From positions 1 to 38,569 of the forward strand of contig CAAGEB010000083.1 of NCBI GenBank assembly GCA_900768705.1: DNA of 38,569 nucleotides. The letters run 5' to 3'. Position numbers and translations under genes: made by a program. The notes below the pieces were generated by a model, which was not told the origin of the DNA, did not search any database, and was given only the letters and a program-made list of their open reading frames with translations. The DNA comes from Oscillospiraceae bacterium. GTDB taxonomy: Bacteria > Bacillota > Clostridia > Oscillospirales > Ruminococcaceae. Positions 7,260 to 16,178 of this stretch are shown here, piece by piece; positions within the stretch are counted from its first letter, which is position 1; each line of letters begins with the position of its first letter.

Positions 7260-8129
7260 TCAGAATATCTCTGCGGTGCGGGCAGTAGGCTTTTCAAAGC
7301 GTTGGGCATCTATAAATATCACCTTTGCTCCTGCGTCAATCATTTCGGAAATTACTCCGACAGCTGCCAAATCCTTATCGGAAAGAGCGTTGTCCGCAAT
7401 AATACAATTCGGAGATCCTACACTGTACGCCTCCACATATCCCTCGTCGCTGCAAAGATTATTACCGCAAAGGCTCAACACGGCGTTTTCAAATGTGTTA
7501 TTTCCCGCAAAGGTCAGTTTTCTGGTAACATATACAAAGGAACCGTAATTTGTGTTCCCGGCTGCCTTCTCAAGAGAAAGGCGGGCATTTTTCCCGATTT
7601 CCACAGCCTTGCTCTCGTCCTTTTCGGAGCCGCTTTTCTCATTTCCGTAAAAAGCCGAAGCAAATTCCTTATACATAGTTGAGTATTCCTCAAGATTTCT
7701 TGGAACATCGCACACCAACACCTTGATACCGGAGTGATTAAGGGTATATTTGTCCCGCCCGGAAAGAAGCGATGTGGCAAATACTGCGTCGGGAGCAAGC
7801 TCCTTGATTTTCTCCAGATCGGGATTTTCAGTGCTTCCCACCTTAGGAAGGTTAAGATTTTCGGGGTAAACACAATAATCGCTGACAGCCGCCAGCCTGT
7901 CCTTAAAGCCAAGTTCGCAGATAATCTCCGTGGAAGCTGGAGAAAGGGAAACCACCTTTTCCACAGCCTTATCCAGCTGCTCACCGCAGGAGACTGCAGG
8001 AAAAGCATTGTTTTCCGAAACGGATATTTCCGTTACCGTAAGCTCCGAGGGAGTATCCGAGTTTTCGCACCCGCAGAGCAGCAGCGAACAGCATATTGCC
8101 GCAGCAGTTATTTTTATAAATTTAAACAT
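7260..8129 (-). CDS. Orphan periplasmic-binding-protein-type lipoprotein (BtuF/FhuD-like)
   Basis: The start is the ATG at 8129, one base after the stop of the DUF815 gene and downstream of GGAG; an upstream in-frame extension lies inside that gene and is rejected. The 289-residue product begins with a lipoprotein signal: MFKFIKITAAAICCSLLL, then lipobox LLCGC with Cys lipidation near residue 20. The mature part is a class III (PeriBP_2) fold: VVSLSPASTEIICELGFKDRLAAVSDYC at the front, NPDLEKIKELAPDAVFAT in the middle, and a C-terminal lobe. This fold binds cobalamin, haem or siderophores for ABC import. No permease or ATPase gene is adjacent, so it either docks to a distant transporter or does something else. 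Confidence 0.85.
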   Translation of the reverse strand: MFKFIKITAAAICCSLLLCGCENSDTPSELTVTEISVSENNAFPAVSCGEQLDKAVEKVVSLSPASTEIICELGFKDRLAAVSDYCVYPENLNLPKVGSTENPDLEKIKELAPDAVFATSLLSGRDKYTLNHSGIKVLVCDVPRNLEEYSTMYKEFASAFYGNEKSGSEKDESKAVEIGKNARLSLEKAAGNTNYGSFVYVTRKLTFAGNNTFENAVLSLCGNNLCSDEGYVEAYSVGSPNCIIADNALSDKDLAAVGVISEMIDAGAKVIFIDAQRFEKPTARTAEIF

Positions 8130-8130
8130 A

Positions 8131-9330
8131 TCAATACTCCAGATCCAATGCAATTCTTCCCTCAAGCCAGTCCACAAACTGCCTTGCGGTTCTCGGCGAA
8201 CGCCCGCCCCGATTGAGGGCAAAACGCTCTGCGGCAGCGGTAAGCTTTTCTTCTGAAACATCAATTCCCGCATCCTCCGCAAGCTTGAAAACAATATCCA
8301 GATAAACCCGCCTGTCGGGTCTCATAAAGGTGACAAACAAGCCAAATCTGTCGGAAAGCGACATACTCTCGTCAATGGCGTCCGCTCCGGAAATCTCACG
8401 ATCTGCGGCTGTTTCACGAATAATTTTGCGGCGGTTTGTGGTGGCGTAAATCAGGATATTTTCCGGACGGCGGGAAAGCGAGCCTTCCAGAACGGCTTTA
8501 AGTATTCCGAAACGATCGTCGTTTTCCGAAAAGGACAAATCGTCAATTGTAACTATAAAATGAAGCGGCACAGTGGACAGCTTTCTGAAAAGCTTCGGCA
8601 TAAGAGCTATGTCATTCTTGGACACCTCAACCATACGAAGCTCCGGATATTCATTCAGCAGAGCTTTCACGGTAGAGGATTTTCCCGTTCCTCTGTCGCC
8701 GTAAAGCAGAACATTCTGCGCAGGCTTATCATTCAGGAAGCACAGGGTATTATCCATAATCTGCCGACGCTGTTCCTCGTAGTTTTTAAGGTCGGACAAG
8801 CGTATTTTGTCTGTGTTTTCAATCGGGTGCAGTTCGCCGTCAAAGCTGAAAGCACGGTACCGAGCAAAAAGACCGGTTCCGATGCGCTTTGCATAATCAA
8901 TGAAATACTCGGCGGTGTAATCGAACTTTCCGCATTCATAATCGGGAAGATTTTTCGCCTCGTCTCCGTAGGAACCGATAAGCTTCTTTCTGAGCTTATC
9001 CGAAGGAATACATAATTCAGCCAGCACATCCAGGTCATGCTGCACAGCCTTCATACGAAGCTCAGTGGGTTCCTTCACGCACTCTGCAATCAGCGGAGAA
9101 TCGGAAAAAACCAGCATATCATGGAAATACTGAGCCAGCGATTTTCCGGAAAGCAGCAGCTGCAACACCACCTCCGAATAACCCTGAAGGCTTTTTGCAC
9201 TGTAATACTGGGAATTTGATCCTGCCGAAAGGCTTCCGAAATCTCCGAACATCTTGGAAAATCCCTTCAATATCGGGTCATTTTTAACATCAAATGCGCA
9301 CAGGGACGCTATTTTTTCTCTAAATCTCAT
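8131..9330 (-). CDS. DUF815-family AAA-type ATPase
   Basis: The 399-residue protein matches the DUF815 ATPase family. Residues about 1-190 are a family-specific N-terminal region. The ATPase core follows, with Walker A GDRGTGKSS, Walker B FIVTIDDLSF, a sensor-like IYATTNRRKI and a lid segment ending FALNRGGRSPRTARQFVDWL. Biochemical function is not established for the family. The order is dusB, then this gene, then the lipoprotein, with an 11-base overlap upstream (ATG at 9330 inside the end of dusB) and one base between its stop and the lipoprotein start. Such tight coupling suggests co-translation, but not necessarily a shared function. The start follows GGAGAAG. Confidence 0.9.
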   Translation of the reverse strand: MRFREKIASLCAFDVKNDPILKGFSKMFGDFGSLSAGSNSQYYSAKSLQGYSEVVLQLLLSGKSLAQYFHDMLVFSDSPLIAECVKEPTELRMKAVQHDLDVLAELCIPSDKLRKKLIGSYGDEAKNLPDYECGKFDYTAEYFIDYAKRIGTGLFARYRAFSFDGELHPIENTDKIRLSDLKNYEEQRRQIMDNTLCFLNDKPAQNVLLYGDRGTGKSSTVKALLNEYPELRMVEVSKNDIALMPKLFRKLSTVPLHFIVTIDDLSFSENDDRFGILKAVLEGSLSRRPENILIYATTNRRKIIRETAADREISGADAIDESMSLSDRFGLFVTFMRPDRRVYLDIVFKLAEDAGIDVSEEKLTAAAERFALNRGGRSPRTARQFVDWLEGRIALDLEY

Positions 9331-10303
9331 TTTGTACTTCTCCTTTTATCTGTTCTGTAAGCTCGTCAAAATCGGCAAGAGTATTCATCTGTGCAAAGGC
9401 ATTACGAAACCTTGCAGCTCCGCTTATGCCCTTGATATACCATGCTGCCTGACGGCGGGCTTCTTTCATTCCGACTTTTTCTCCCTTATCCTCCACCAGC
9501 AATTGGATATGGTGCCGCATAATTTCTATCTTTTCATCAAGCGAAGGCTCCGAACGAACGGGCTTTCCTTCAAAATAATCCCTGATCTGCCCGAAAAGCC
9601 ATGGTCTGCCATAGCTCCCCCGCCCTATCATTACCAGATCACAGCCGGTGAAATCGTACATTCTGAGGCAGTCCTCCACGGAAGCCACATCTCCGTTTCC
9701 TATGACGGGTATTTTCACCGCCTGTTTTACCGAACGAATAACATTCCAATCTGCCTTTCCGGAATACAGCTGCGCTTTGGTTCTGCCGTGAACGGTAATA
9801 GCCGCCGCACCGTTTGCCTCGGCAATCTGTGCTAGCTCAACGGCATTTATGCTGTTTTCGTCCCACCCGATGCGTATTTTCACGGTCACGGGAATATCTG
9901 AAGCTTTCGCAGCGGCTCTGACAATTTCTGCGAAAAGTCCCGGATTTTTCAGCAATGCGCTTCCGGCGCCGTTATTTACGATCTTGGGCATAGGACAGCC
10001 TGCGTTCATGTCAATAATATCGGGATTGAAGCTCTCCGCAATCTTAACCGCTTTTTCCATAAAATCAGGCTCCGCCCCGAAAAGCTGCACCGCCATGGGA
10101 CGCTCATAAGCCGTAACGGACAGCAGTTCGGCGGTTTTTTTATCCGAATAGCACAAACCTTTGCAGGAAGCCATTTCTCCCACGCAGTAAGCCGCACCTT
10201 GTTCCTTGGCTACAATTCTGTAAGCACGGTCCGCAACGCTTGCCATAGGTGCCAAAGCGGCAGTTTTCTCTATTTTTACTCCGCCTATATTTACATAATC
10301 CAA
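9320..10303 (-). CDS. dusB: tRNA-dihydrouridine synthase (DusB type)
   Basis: This FMN-dependent enzyme reduces specific uridines in tRNA to dihydrouridine using NADPH. The 327 residues show the TIM-barrel signature LAPMASVADRAYR near the N-terminus, the catalytic cysteine Cys103 in DMNAGCPMPKI, the FMN/phosphate-contact segments ITVHGRTKAQLYSGKADW and IGNGDVASVEDC, and MIGRGSYGRPWLF. A helical RNA-binding domain forms the C-terminus (MKEARRQAAWYIKGISG). The start codon is TTG at 10301-10303, 7 bases after AAAAGGTAG. It leads the leftward cluster from its own promoter. Many Firmicutes have dusB near ribosomal or lysyl-tRNA synthetase genes; that is not seen here. Confidence 0.95.
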   Translation of the reverse strand: MDYVNIGGVKIEKTAALAPMASVADRAYRIVAKEQGAAYCVGEMASCKGLCYSDKKTAELLSVTAYERPMAVQLFGAEPDFMEKAVKIAESFNPDIIDMNAGCPMPKIVNNGAGSALLKNPGLFAEIVRAAAKASDIPVTVKIRIGWDENSINAVELAQIAEANGAAAITVHGRTKAQLYSGKADWNVIRSVKQAVKIPVIGNGDVASVEDCLRMYDFTGCDLVMIGRGSYGRPWLFGQIRDYFEGKPVRSEPSLDEKIEIMRHHIQLLVEDKGEKVGMKEARRQAAWYIKGISGAARFRNAFAQMNTLADFDELTEQIKGEVQNEI

Positions 10304-10348
10304 ATTTTCACTACCTTTTCTGCGATATTCCCATTATCCGACTAGAAT

Positions 10349-10377
10349 ATTATACTACATTTTTAAAAACTTTTCAA
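10349..10377 (-). promoter_or_regulatory. Promoter of the dusB cluster
   Basis: On the minus strand TTGAAA (10372-10377) and TATAAT (10349-10354) are separated by 17 bases, about 45 bases upstream of the dusB TTG. It is back to back with the rightward promoter at 10385-10413, only 7 bases away. Confidence 0.8.
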
Positions 10378-10384
10378 TAGGTTA

Positions 10385-10413
10385 TTGTATTTTTTGGCGG
10401 AATGTGTTATAAT
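10385..10413 (+). promoter_or_regulatory. Promoter of the DUF1624 membrane protein gene
   Basis: TTGTAT at 10385-10390 and TATAAT at 10408-10413 have a 17-base spacer, and a TG precedes the -10 by one base. It lies about 30 bases before the start at 10446. Confidence 0.75.
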
Positions 10414-10445
10414 GAATGAATAGATTGAAATAAGGTTGGTGTATA

Positions 10446-11195
10446 ATGGCAAAAAAGGACAATACCTCGGGCAGAGTAGGTCTGCTGGACGAACTCCGCG
10501 GATTTGCGATAATCTGTATGGTGGTTTACCACACCATGTATCAGCTGAAATATACATTCGGCGTTGATGTGCCGGTTTTTTTTGACGGCTGGTTCAATGT
10601 GGTGAGGGATATATTTGCGGGACTGTTTATATTTATTTCCGGAGCGGTATGCCGTTTTTCAAAAAACAATATAAAAAGAGGCGCCCAATGCTTTTTTCTG
10701 GGAATGATACTGACCTTTGTAACGCCGTTTTTCAGCGACGGTACTATATGTTTCGGAATTCTCCACATGCTGGGTGTTTCAATGATGCTGTTCGGACTGG
10801 GCGAACAGATTTTCGACTGCTTGCCGGCATTGGCGGGTATTCTGATTTCGGCAGTCTTGTTTGTGCTGACAATCGGTGTAAAGGACGGATTTATAGGTAT
10901 AGGAGGACTGTTTGAGCTTCAGCTGCCGGAGCAGGCATACAATGTGGGTGTGCTGTTTCCTTTCGGTATGTACAGCCGTGGGTTTGTATCGCTGGATTAT
11001 TTCCCGCTGCTGCCGTGGTTTTTCTTGTTTATTGCGGGAAGCTACTTCGGAATCTGGGCAAAAAACAAATCTCTGCCCGGTTTCTTCTATCCGACCCATA
11101 TAAAATGGCTTGCAGCTGTGGGAAGGCATACTATCTGGATTTATATGCTCCATGTTCCGATTATTTACCTGATTTTCTCCCTCATTTTCCGTTAA
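10446..11195 (+). CDS. DUF1624 / HGSNAT-like membrane acetyltransferase
   Basis: The 249-residue integral membrane protein opens with RVGLLDELRGFAIICMVVYH, the signature of the heparan-alpha-glucosaminide N-acetyltransferase catalytic domain family (DUF1624), which moves acetyl groups across membranes onto sugars. The conserved RG(F/L)AI segment and the His in VVYHTMY are present. About seven hydrophobic helices follow, ending with the typical GRHTIWIYMLHVPIIYL, which carries a second conserved His. It has its own promoter. A ribosome binding site (AAGGTTGG) precedes the ATG. No glycan-synthesis gene is adjacent, so a substrate such as a cell-surface polysaccharide is only a guess. Confidence 0.85.
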   Translation: MAKKDNTSGRVGLLDELRGFAIICMVVYHTMYQLKYTFGVDVPVFFDGWFNVVRDIFAGLFIFISGAVCRFSKNNIKRGAQCFFLGMILTFVTPFFSDGTICFGILHMLGVSMMLFGLGEQIFDCLPALAGILISAVLFVLTIGVKDGFIGIGGLFELQLPEQAYNVGVLFPFGMYSRGFVSLDYFPLLPWFFLFIAGSYFGIWAKNKSLPGFFYPTHIKWLAAVGRHTIWIYMLHVPIIYLIFSLIFR

Positions 11196-11224
11196 TTGCT
11201 GAAAAAACAGGAATACATTTGGAC

Positions 11225-11253
11225 TTGCATATTTACGGAAAAGAATGTATAAT
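11225..11253 (+). promoter_or_regulatory. Promoter of lon
   Basis: TTGCAT at 11225-11230 and TATAAT at 11248-11253 are separated by 17 bases, with a TG immediately before the -10 hexamer (GTATAAT). I see no CIRCE or CtsR-type operator around it. Confidence 0.7.
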
Positions 11254-11295
11254 GTAATGAGACTGATATACAGAACATAAAGAAAGGATAACTAT

Positions 11296-13704
11296 ATGAC
11301 AAAAACAAACAATATTACAATACCCGGAATTACTCTTCGGGGACTGGTTGTATTTCCCACAATGGTTCTGCATTTTGATGTAGGAAGACCCCAGTCGGTG
11401 AATGCGCTGCGTGCTGCGTCGGAAGGAGACGGAAAAATCTTCCTCACCGCCCAGAAGGATGCCGCTAAAACCGAACCCGATCCCACAGATGTATATGATG
11501 TGGGCGTAGTTGCGGAAATCCGTCAGCTTCTCACCACACCCGACGGCTCCACAAGAGTTCTGGTTGAAGGATTATACAGAGCAAAAATCGAAAAACCCCT
11601 TCCCTGCAACGATTATCTCAAATTTGAAGTAAAGCCTCTTCCTGTCCGCAGCGGAACATTGTCCGACACCACCTCCGCCGCTCTCGTCCGTTCCATGAAG
11701 GGCATTTTCACCGAATATGCCTCTCTTTCTCCGAAAATGCCAAGGGAGCTGTATGAAAGCATTATTTCGGAAGAGGATTGTTCCCTGCTTTTTGATAAAA
11801 TAGTATTCAATGTTGTCCTCAGAGTTGAGGACAAACAGGAGCTTCTGGAAACCAATTCCACTCTGCAGCGTGTAAAAAAGCTGATTGAAATGCTCGGAAC
11901 CGAGATAAGCATAATGCAGACGGAAATTGAAATTAACGAACAGGTACATGAACGCATCGATAAAAACCAGCGGGATTATTATCTCCGTGAACAAATGCGG
12001 GCGATTGCGGGACAGCTGGGCGAAGAAGAAAACCCTCTTGAAGAATCCGATGAATACATAGATAAAATCAAGGCTCTCGGACTTCCCGAAGAATCAGAGG
12101 AAAAGCTGGTGAAGGAAGCCCGCAAGCTTTATCGTATGTCCGGTTCTTCTCAGGAGGCAGCGGTGCTGCGCACCTACCTTGACACCGTACTTTCCATTCC
12201 TTGGAACATCCGTACAAAAGATAAAGCGGATATTACGGCTGCGGAAAAACAGCTTGACCGTGACCATTACGGTATGAAAAAAGTTAAGGAGCGTATTCTG
12301 GAAACCCTCTCCGTAAGAATTCTGGCACCCGAAATAAAGGGACAAATTCTCTGCCTTTACGGTCCTCCCGGAGTGGGCAAAACCTCTATAGGAAAATCCG
12401 TGGCAAAGGCTCTCGGAAGAAAATATGCAAGAATTTCCCTCGGCGGCGTCCGTGACGAAGCGGAGATACGGGGTCACAGAAAAACCTATGTAGGCGCAAT
12501 GCCGGGCAGGATTATCGACGCTCTGAAGCAGGCAAAGAGTATAAACCCGGTAATTCTGCTGGACGAAATAGATAAGATGGGAAATGATTACAAGGGAGAT
12601 CCTTCATCTGCAATGCTGGAGGTTCTGGATTCCGAGCAGAACAACGCCTTTGTCGATCACTATATTGAAGTTCCTGTTGATTTAAGCGATGTGCTTTTTA
12701 TTACTACCGCAAACAATCTGGACACAATTCCCGCTCCCCTGTTGGACAGAATGGAGGTAATCGAGCTTTCAAGCTATACAAGAGAAGAAAAATTCAATAT
12801 TGCAAAAAAGCATCTTCTTCCCAAGCAGCTTAAAAAGCACGGAGAAAGCTCAAAGACCGTAAAAATCAGCGACAAGGCTCTTTATTCGATTATCGATTTC
12901 TACACTCGGGAAGCCGGTGTACGAAAACTGGAGCAGAAAATTGCAGAGGTATGCAGAAAGGTCGCAAAGCTTCTGGTTTCCGGCGAAAACGCAAGGGTCA
13001 ATGTTACCGACGCCAATATCACCGATTTTCTCGGAACAAAGAAGTATCTTCCCGAAAAGCTGGCAGCACGGGATGAGGTAGGATTGGTAAACGGTCTTGC
13101 TTGGACTTCCGTAGGCGGAACAATGCTCCCTCTGGAGGTTCTTGTGCTTGAAGGTACGGGAAAAACCGAATTTACCGGTTCTCTGGGCGATGTTATGAAG
13201 GAATCCGCAAAAATCGCCGTCAGCCTAACCCGCTCCCTTGCCGACAAATACGGCATTGACAAGGATTTCTATAAAAACCGTGATATCCATGTAAACGCCC
13301 CCGAGGGTGCTGTTCCCAAGGACGGTCCCTCTGCGGGAGTTACCCTCACAACGGCTCTGGTTTCCGCATTGTCAGGAGTTCCCGTTCGCCGTGATGTGGC
13401 AATGACGGGCGAAATCACACTTCGGGGAAAGGTTCTTCCGATAGGCGGACTGAAAGAGAAAACTATGGCGGCATACCGTGCAGGCATAACAACTGTCTGC
13501 ATACCCAAGGACAATGTTCCCGACCTTGATGATATTGACGAAAAGGTTCGTGACAATATCCGCTTTGTTCCCGCAGAGGATATAAGCACCGTGCTTGACA
13601 CTGCTCTGGTTCGCCCGAACTGCACCATTAAAACCGATGAGAGCGGCTCCTTTACAGGAAAAAAGCTTTCCGCAGAAAAGAAGAAGCCTGTGCTCAACGC
13701 ATAA
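11296..13704 (+). CDS. lon: ATP-dependent protease La
   Basis: Lon degrades misfolded and regulatory proteins in the cytoplasm as a homohexamer. The 802 residues cover the N-terminal substrate-binding domain (ITLRGLVVFPTMVLHFDVGR), a helical coiled-coil linker (about 180-300), the AAA+ core with Walker A GPPGVGKT at 356-363 and Walker B ILLDEIDK at 420-427, and the C-terminal Ser-Lys protease domain with Ser679 in PKDGPSAGVT and Lys722 in GGLKEKTMAA. All catalytic residues are intact and length is typical of soluble LonA. The ATG follows AAAGGA. engB follows 50 bases later with no terminator between, the same lon-engB (lonA-ysxC) order as in Bacillus. Confidence 0.98.
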   Translation: MTKTNNITIPGITLRGLVVFPTMVLHFDVGRPQSVNALRAASEGDGKIFLTAQKDAAKTEPDPTDVYDVGVVAEIRQLLTTPDGSTRVLVEGLYRAKIEKPLPCNDYLKFEVKPLPVRSGTLSDTTSAALVRSMKGIFTEYASLSPKMPRELYESIISEEDCSLLFDKIVFNVVLRVEDKQELLETNSTLQRVKKLIEMLGTEISIMQTEIEINEQVHERIDKNQRDYYLREQMRAIAGQLGEEENPLEESDEYIDKIKALGLPEESEEKLVKEARKLYRMSGSSQEAAVLRTYLDTVLSIPWNIRTKDKADITAAEKQLDRDHYGMKKVKERILETLSVRILAPEIKGQILCLYGPPGVGKTSIGKSVAKALGRKYARISLGGVRDEAEIRGHRKTYVGAMPGRIIDALKQAKSINPVILLDEIDKMGNDYKGDPSSAMLEVLDSEQNNAFVDHYIEVPVDLSDVLFITTANNLDTIPAPLLDRMEVIELSSYTREEKFNIAKKHLLPKQLKKHGESSKTVKISDKALYSIIDFYTREAGVRKLEQKIAEVCRKVAKLLVSGENARVNVTDANITDFLGTKKYLPEKLAARDEVGLVNGLAWTSVGGTMLPLEVLVLEGTGKTEFTGSLGDVMKESAKIAVSLTRSLADKYGIDKDFYKNRDIHVNAPEGAVPKDGPSAGVTLTTALVSALSGVPVRRDVAMTGEITLRGKVLPIGGLKEKTMAAYRAGITTVCIPKDNVPDLDDIDEKVRDNIRFVPAEDISTVLDTALVRPNCTIKTDESGSFTGKKLSAEKKKPVLNA

Positions 13705-13754
13705 ATATATTCAGCATTGAAGCTACGGTGGATAAATAATATACAGAGGTTAAA

Positions 13755-14339
13755 ATGAATTACAACAACGCAAGCTTTTTTGCTTCCTACGGAAAATATG
13801 AGCAGCTTCCTGCTCCGACACGGACGGAAATAGCCTTTTCCGGGCGTTCAAATGTGGGAAAATCCTCACTTATCAATAAGCTGCTAAACAGAAAATCTCT
13901 GGCAAGAGTATCGGCTGTTCCGGGAAAAACCGCAACAATTAACTTCTACAGTCTGGAAAACATCTATATCGTGGATTTGCCCGGATACGGATATGCAAAG
14001 GTGGCAAAGTCCGACAAAAAGCGCTGGAACGAGCTTATCGGCGGGTATCTGTCAGCTCAGCGGGAAATAGGCGTTGTGTTTCAGCTTATTGATTTCCGTC
14101 ATCCTCCCACCGCCGATGATATAGCCATGATTAATTCCCTGATTGACGGTGAGGTACCTTTCGTAATAGTGCTTACCAAAGCCGATAAGCTCTCTGCAAA
14201 TCAGCGCACTGCGGCAAGGGAAGCTCTTAAATCTACCCTTCCCTGCGCCGATGAACTTACTATAATCGAATTTTCCGCACAAACAGGAGAAGGTGTGGAG
14301 GAAATACGAAGCATAATAGAGGAAATAGCAGAAGACTGA
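13755..14339 (+). CDS. engB: Ribosome biogenesis GTPase YsxC/EngB
   Basis: This essential-type GTPase helps late assembly of the large ribosomal subunit. The 194 residues contain the GTPase motifs in order: G1 GRSNVGKS at 30-37, the switch I Thr in PGKTATINFY, G3 DLPG at 74-77 (IYIVDLPGYGYAKV), G4 TKAD in VIVLTKADKLS, and G5-like SAQTGEG near the C-terminus. It lies 50 bases downstream of lon and shares its transcript. The strong hairpin at 14352-14385 ends the unit. AGAGG precedes the ATG. Confidence 0.97.
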   Translation: MNYNNASFFASYGKYEQLPAPTRTEIAFSGRSNVGKSSLINKLLNRKSLARVSAVPGKTATINFYSLENIYIVDLPGYGYAKVAKSDKKRWNELIGGYLSAQREIGVVFQLIDFRHPPTADDIAMINSLIDGEVPFVIVLTKADKLSANQRTAAREALKSTLPCADELTIIEFSAQTGEGVEEIRSIIEEIAED

Positions 14340-14351
14340 TACGATTTATAG

Positions 14352-14390
14352 AATCCGCCGCATCCGAAAAAGAATACGGCGGATTTTTCT
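14352..14390 (+). terminator. Terminator of the lon-engB transcript
   Basis: AATCCGCCG (14352-14360) pairs with CGGCGGATT (14377-14385), and T-rich TTTCTGTT follows. It is 12 bases after the engB stop codon. Confidence 0.85.
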
Positions 14391-14416
14391 GTTCCTTTCG
14401 CTCTGAATTAACCCAT

Positions 14417-14465
14417 AAAAAAACCGGGATAAACTGCCTTTCCCGATAAAGGCAATCTATCCCGG
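14417..14465 (-). terminator. Terminator of the amino acid ABC transporter transcript
   Basis: On the minus strand CCGGGATA pairs with TATCCCGG around an inner TGCCTTT/AAAGGCA stem, followed by seven T (14423-14417). It faces the lon-engB terminator across this convergent junction. Confidence 0.9.
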
Positions 14466-14489
14466 AATATTTTTTCCCGGAAAAAACCG

Positions 14490-15386
14490 TTACATTTTGC
14501 CGCCTTCAACAACCAAGCTGTCCTTGTCAACATTGTCGCCGTAAACAGCCGCAAGTGTTGCATCGTAGTCAGCGTGGAAGAACTGTTCATCGGCAAGAGC
14601 GGTGATTTCGTCGTTAATCCACTTCAACAGTGTTTCATTACCCTTTGAAACAGCCGGTGCGATTGCATCGGTATTACCCAGAGACTCAACACCCACAGTG
14701 AAGCCGGGGTTGCTCATAGCCCACGCAAGAACCTCGGTATTATCGGTGGAGAAAGCGTCGCCTCTGCCGTCTGACAGTGCGGTGTAAGCCTGATTATACT
14801 CGTCATACTTCTGCAGCTTCACATCGGGGTAATTCTCGGTGAAATAGGTCTCCGCAGTTGTACCCTTAACTACAATAAGCGTTTTGCCGTTCAGCTGTGC
14901 CGGATCGGTAATTACTGCGCTGTCGGGGGATACAACACCCAATGCAACCTTCATATAAGGCAGAGCAAAATCCACCTTCTGAGCTCTTTCCTCGGTAACT
15001 GTGAAGTTTGCAAGGATAATATCAACCTTTGCGGTTTCGAGGAATTCCACACGGCTTGCCGCTTCAACGGGTGTAAGCTCCAGCTCTACTCCCAGATCCT
15101 TGGCAATTCTCTCGGCAAAATAAACATCGTAGCCTTGGAATTTGCCCTCATTGTCCACATAACCGAAGGGGTTCTTATCCGAGAAAACTCCGATTACAAT
15201 TTTTCCGCTTTCCTTTATCTGATCCAGAGTTCTGAAGGAACCCTGAGTCACAGCGGAAGAATCACCGGATGTATTGCCGGAAGCCTCCGTACCCGAAGAA
15301 CTGCCGCCATTCTGACTGCAGGCTGTTACGGACAGCACCATTGCTGCAGCAGCAAAAACAGATGCCAGCTTTTTAAATACTTTCAT
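14490..15386 (-). CDS. Amino acid ABC transporter substrate-binding lipoprotein
   Basis: The start is the ATG at 15386, 7 bases after GGAGG; a TTG five codons upstream overlaps that site and is rejected. The 298-residue precursor has a signal peptide and lipobox (SVTAC, Cys at about residue 23), then a Gly/Ser/Thr-rich linker and a family 3 solute-binding domain from about residue 50. Conserved stretches are GKIVIGVFSDKNPFGYVD, the ligand-contact Arg in the ANFTVTEERAQKVDF segment, and KGTTAETYF. It captures a polar amino acid outside the membrane; the pattern is close to Glu/Asp or cystine binders, but the ligand is not certain. It is the last gene of a four-gene leftward operon with a strong terminator. 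Confidence 0.93.
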   Translation of the reverse strand: MKVFKKLASVFAAAAMVLSVTACSQNGGSSSGTEASGNTSGDSSAVTQGSFRTLDQIKESGKIVIGVFSDKNPFGYVDNEGKFQGYDVYFAERIAKDLGVELELTPVEAASRVEFLETAKVDIILANFTVTEERAQKVDFALPYMKVALGVVSPDSAVITDPAQLNGKTLIVVKGTTAETYFTENYPDVKLQKYDEYNQAYTALSDGRGDAFSTDNTEVLAWAMSNPGFTVGVESLGNTDAIAPAVSKGNETLLKWINDEITALADEQFFHADYDATLAAVYGDNVDKDSLVVEGGKM

Positions 15387-15434
15387 AAAAAAATCCTCCA
15401 ATTCTTTTGTCTGATATGTATTCTTAAACCTACA

Positions 15435-16178
15435 TTATTTTGAGTAGGTAAAAGTCTTGAGAAAACGCTGAGCGCGCTCCGTTTTCGGATTGCGGAAAAA
15501 TTCCGCAGGAGCGCCCTCCTCCACGATAACTCCGCCGTCAAGGAAAATAATTCTGTCTGCCACCGCCTCGGCAAAAGCCATTTCGTGAGTTACAATCATC
15601 ATTGTTGTGCCGTTCTTTGCCAGATCCAGCACCACATTCAGCACTTCATGAACCATCTCCGGGTCAAGAGCGGCGGTAATTTCATCCAGCAGAATAATGT
15701 CCGGGTTCATAATCAGACTGCGGACAATTGCCACACGCTGCTTCTGTCCGCCCGACAAAGCCGCAGGATAGGCGTTAGCCTTTTCCTTAAGTCCGACACG
15801 CTCCAGAAGCTCAAGTGCCTGCTTGGTAACTTCCGACTTTTCCCGTTTCTGAACCTTCAAGGGAGCCAGAGTTATATTGTTCATAACCGACAGATGCGGA
15901 AACAAGTCATAGCTCTGGAATACCATTCCTATCCGCTGACGAATTTTATAAAGACTTGCTTTTCCGTATTCAACGGGTTCTCCATGCAGTGTGACAGAGC
16001 CTTCCTGAATAGGCTCCAGACCGTTCAGACATCGCAGTAGAGTACTCTTTCCGCAGCCGGAGGGTCCTATCAGCACCACCACCTCGCCCTTGGAAACGCT
16101 CAGCGACAAACCATTCAGCACGGTATTGTCTCCGTAACGCTTGACGAGATTTTCTATATCAATAATATGTTCAGACAC
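15435..16178 (-). CDS. Polar amino acid ABC transporter ATP-binding protein (GlnQ-like)
   Basis: The 247-residue ATPase powers import. Walker A GPSGCGKST is at 38-46, the Q-loop MVFQSYDLFPHL follows, then the signature LSGGQKQRVAI, Walker B IILLDEITAALDPE and the switch His in IVTHEMAFA. The start codon is GTG. Its first base is the last base of the upstream permease stop codon (TAGTG), so translation is probably coupled. GGAGTGAA provides the ribosome binding site. It belongs to the PAAT importer class, with the two permeases upstream and the binding lipoprotein downstream. Confidence 0.96.
   Translation of the reverse strand: MSEHIIDIENLVKRYGDNTVLNGLSLSVSKGEVVVLIGPSGCGKSTLLRCLNGLEPIQEGSVTLHGEPVEYGKASLYKIRQRIGMVFQSYDLFPHLSVMNNITLAPLKVQKREKSEVTKQALELLERVGLKEKANAYPAALSGGQKQRVAIVRSLIMNPDIILLDEITAALDPEMVHEVLNVVLDLAKNGTTMMIVTHEMAFAEAVADRIIFLDGGVIVEEGAPAEFFRNPKTERAQRFLKTFTYSK

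Noticed and set aside
8131..8294. N-terminal extension of the binding lipoprotein
   Set aside because: The 55 extra residues lie in the coding sequence of the DUF815 gene, have no ribosome binding site and would hide the clear lipoprotein signal peptide that starts at 8129.
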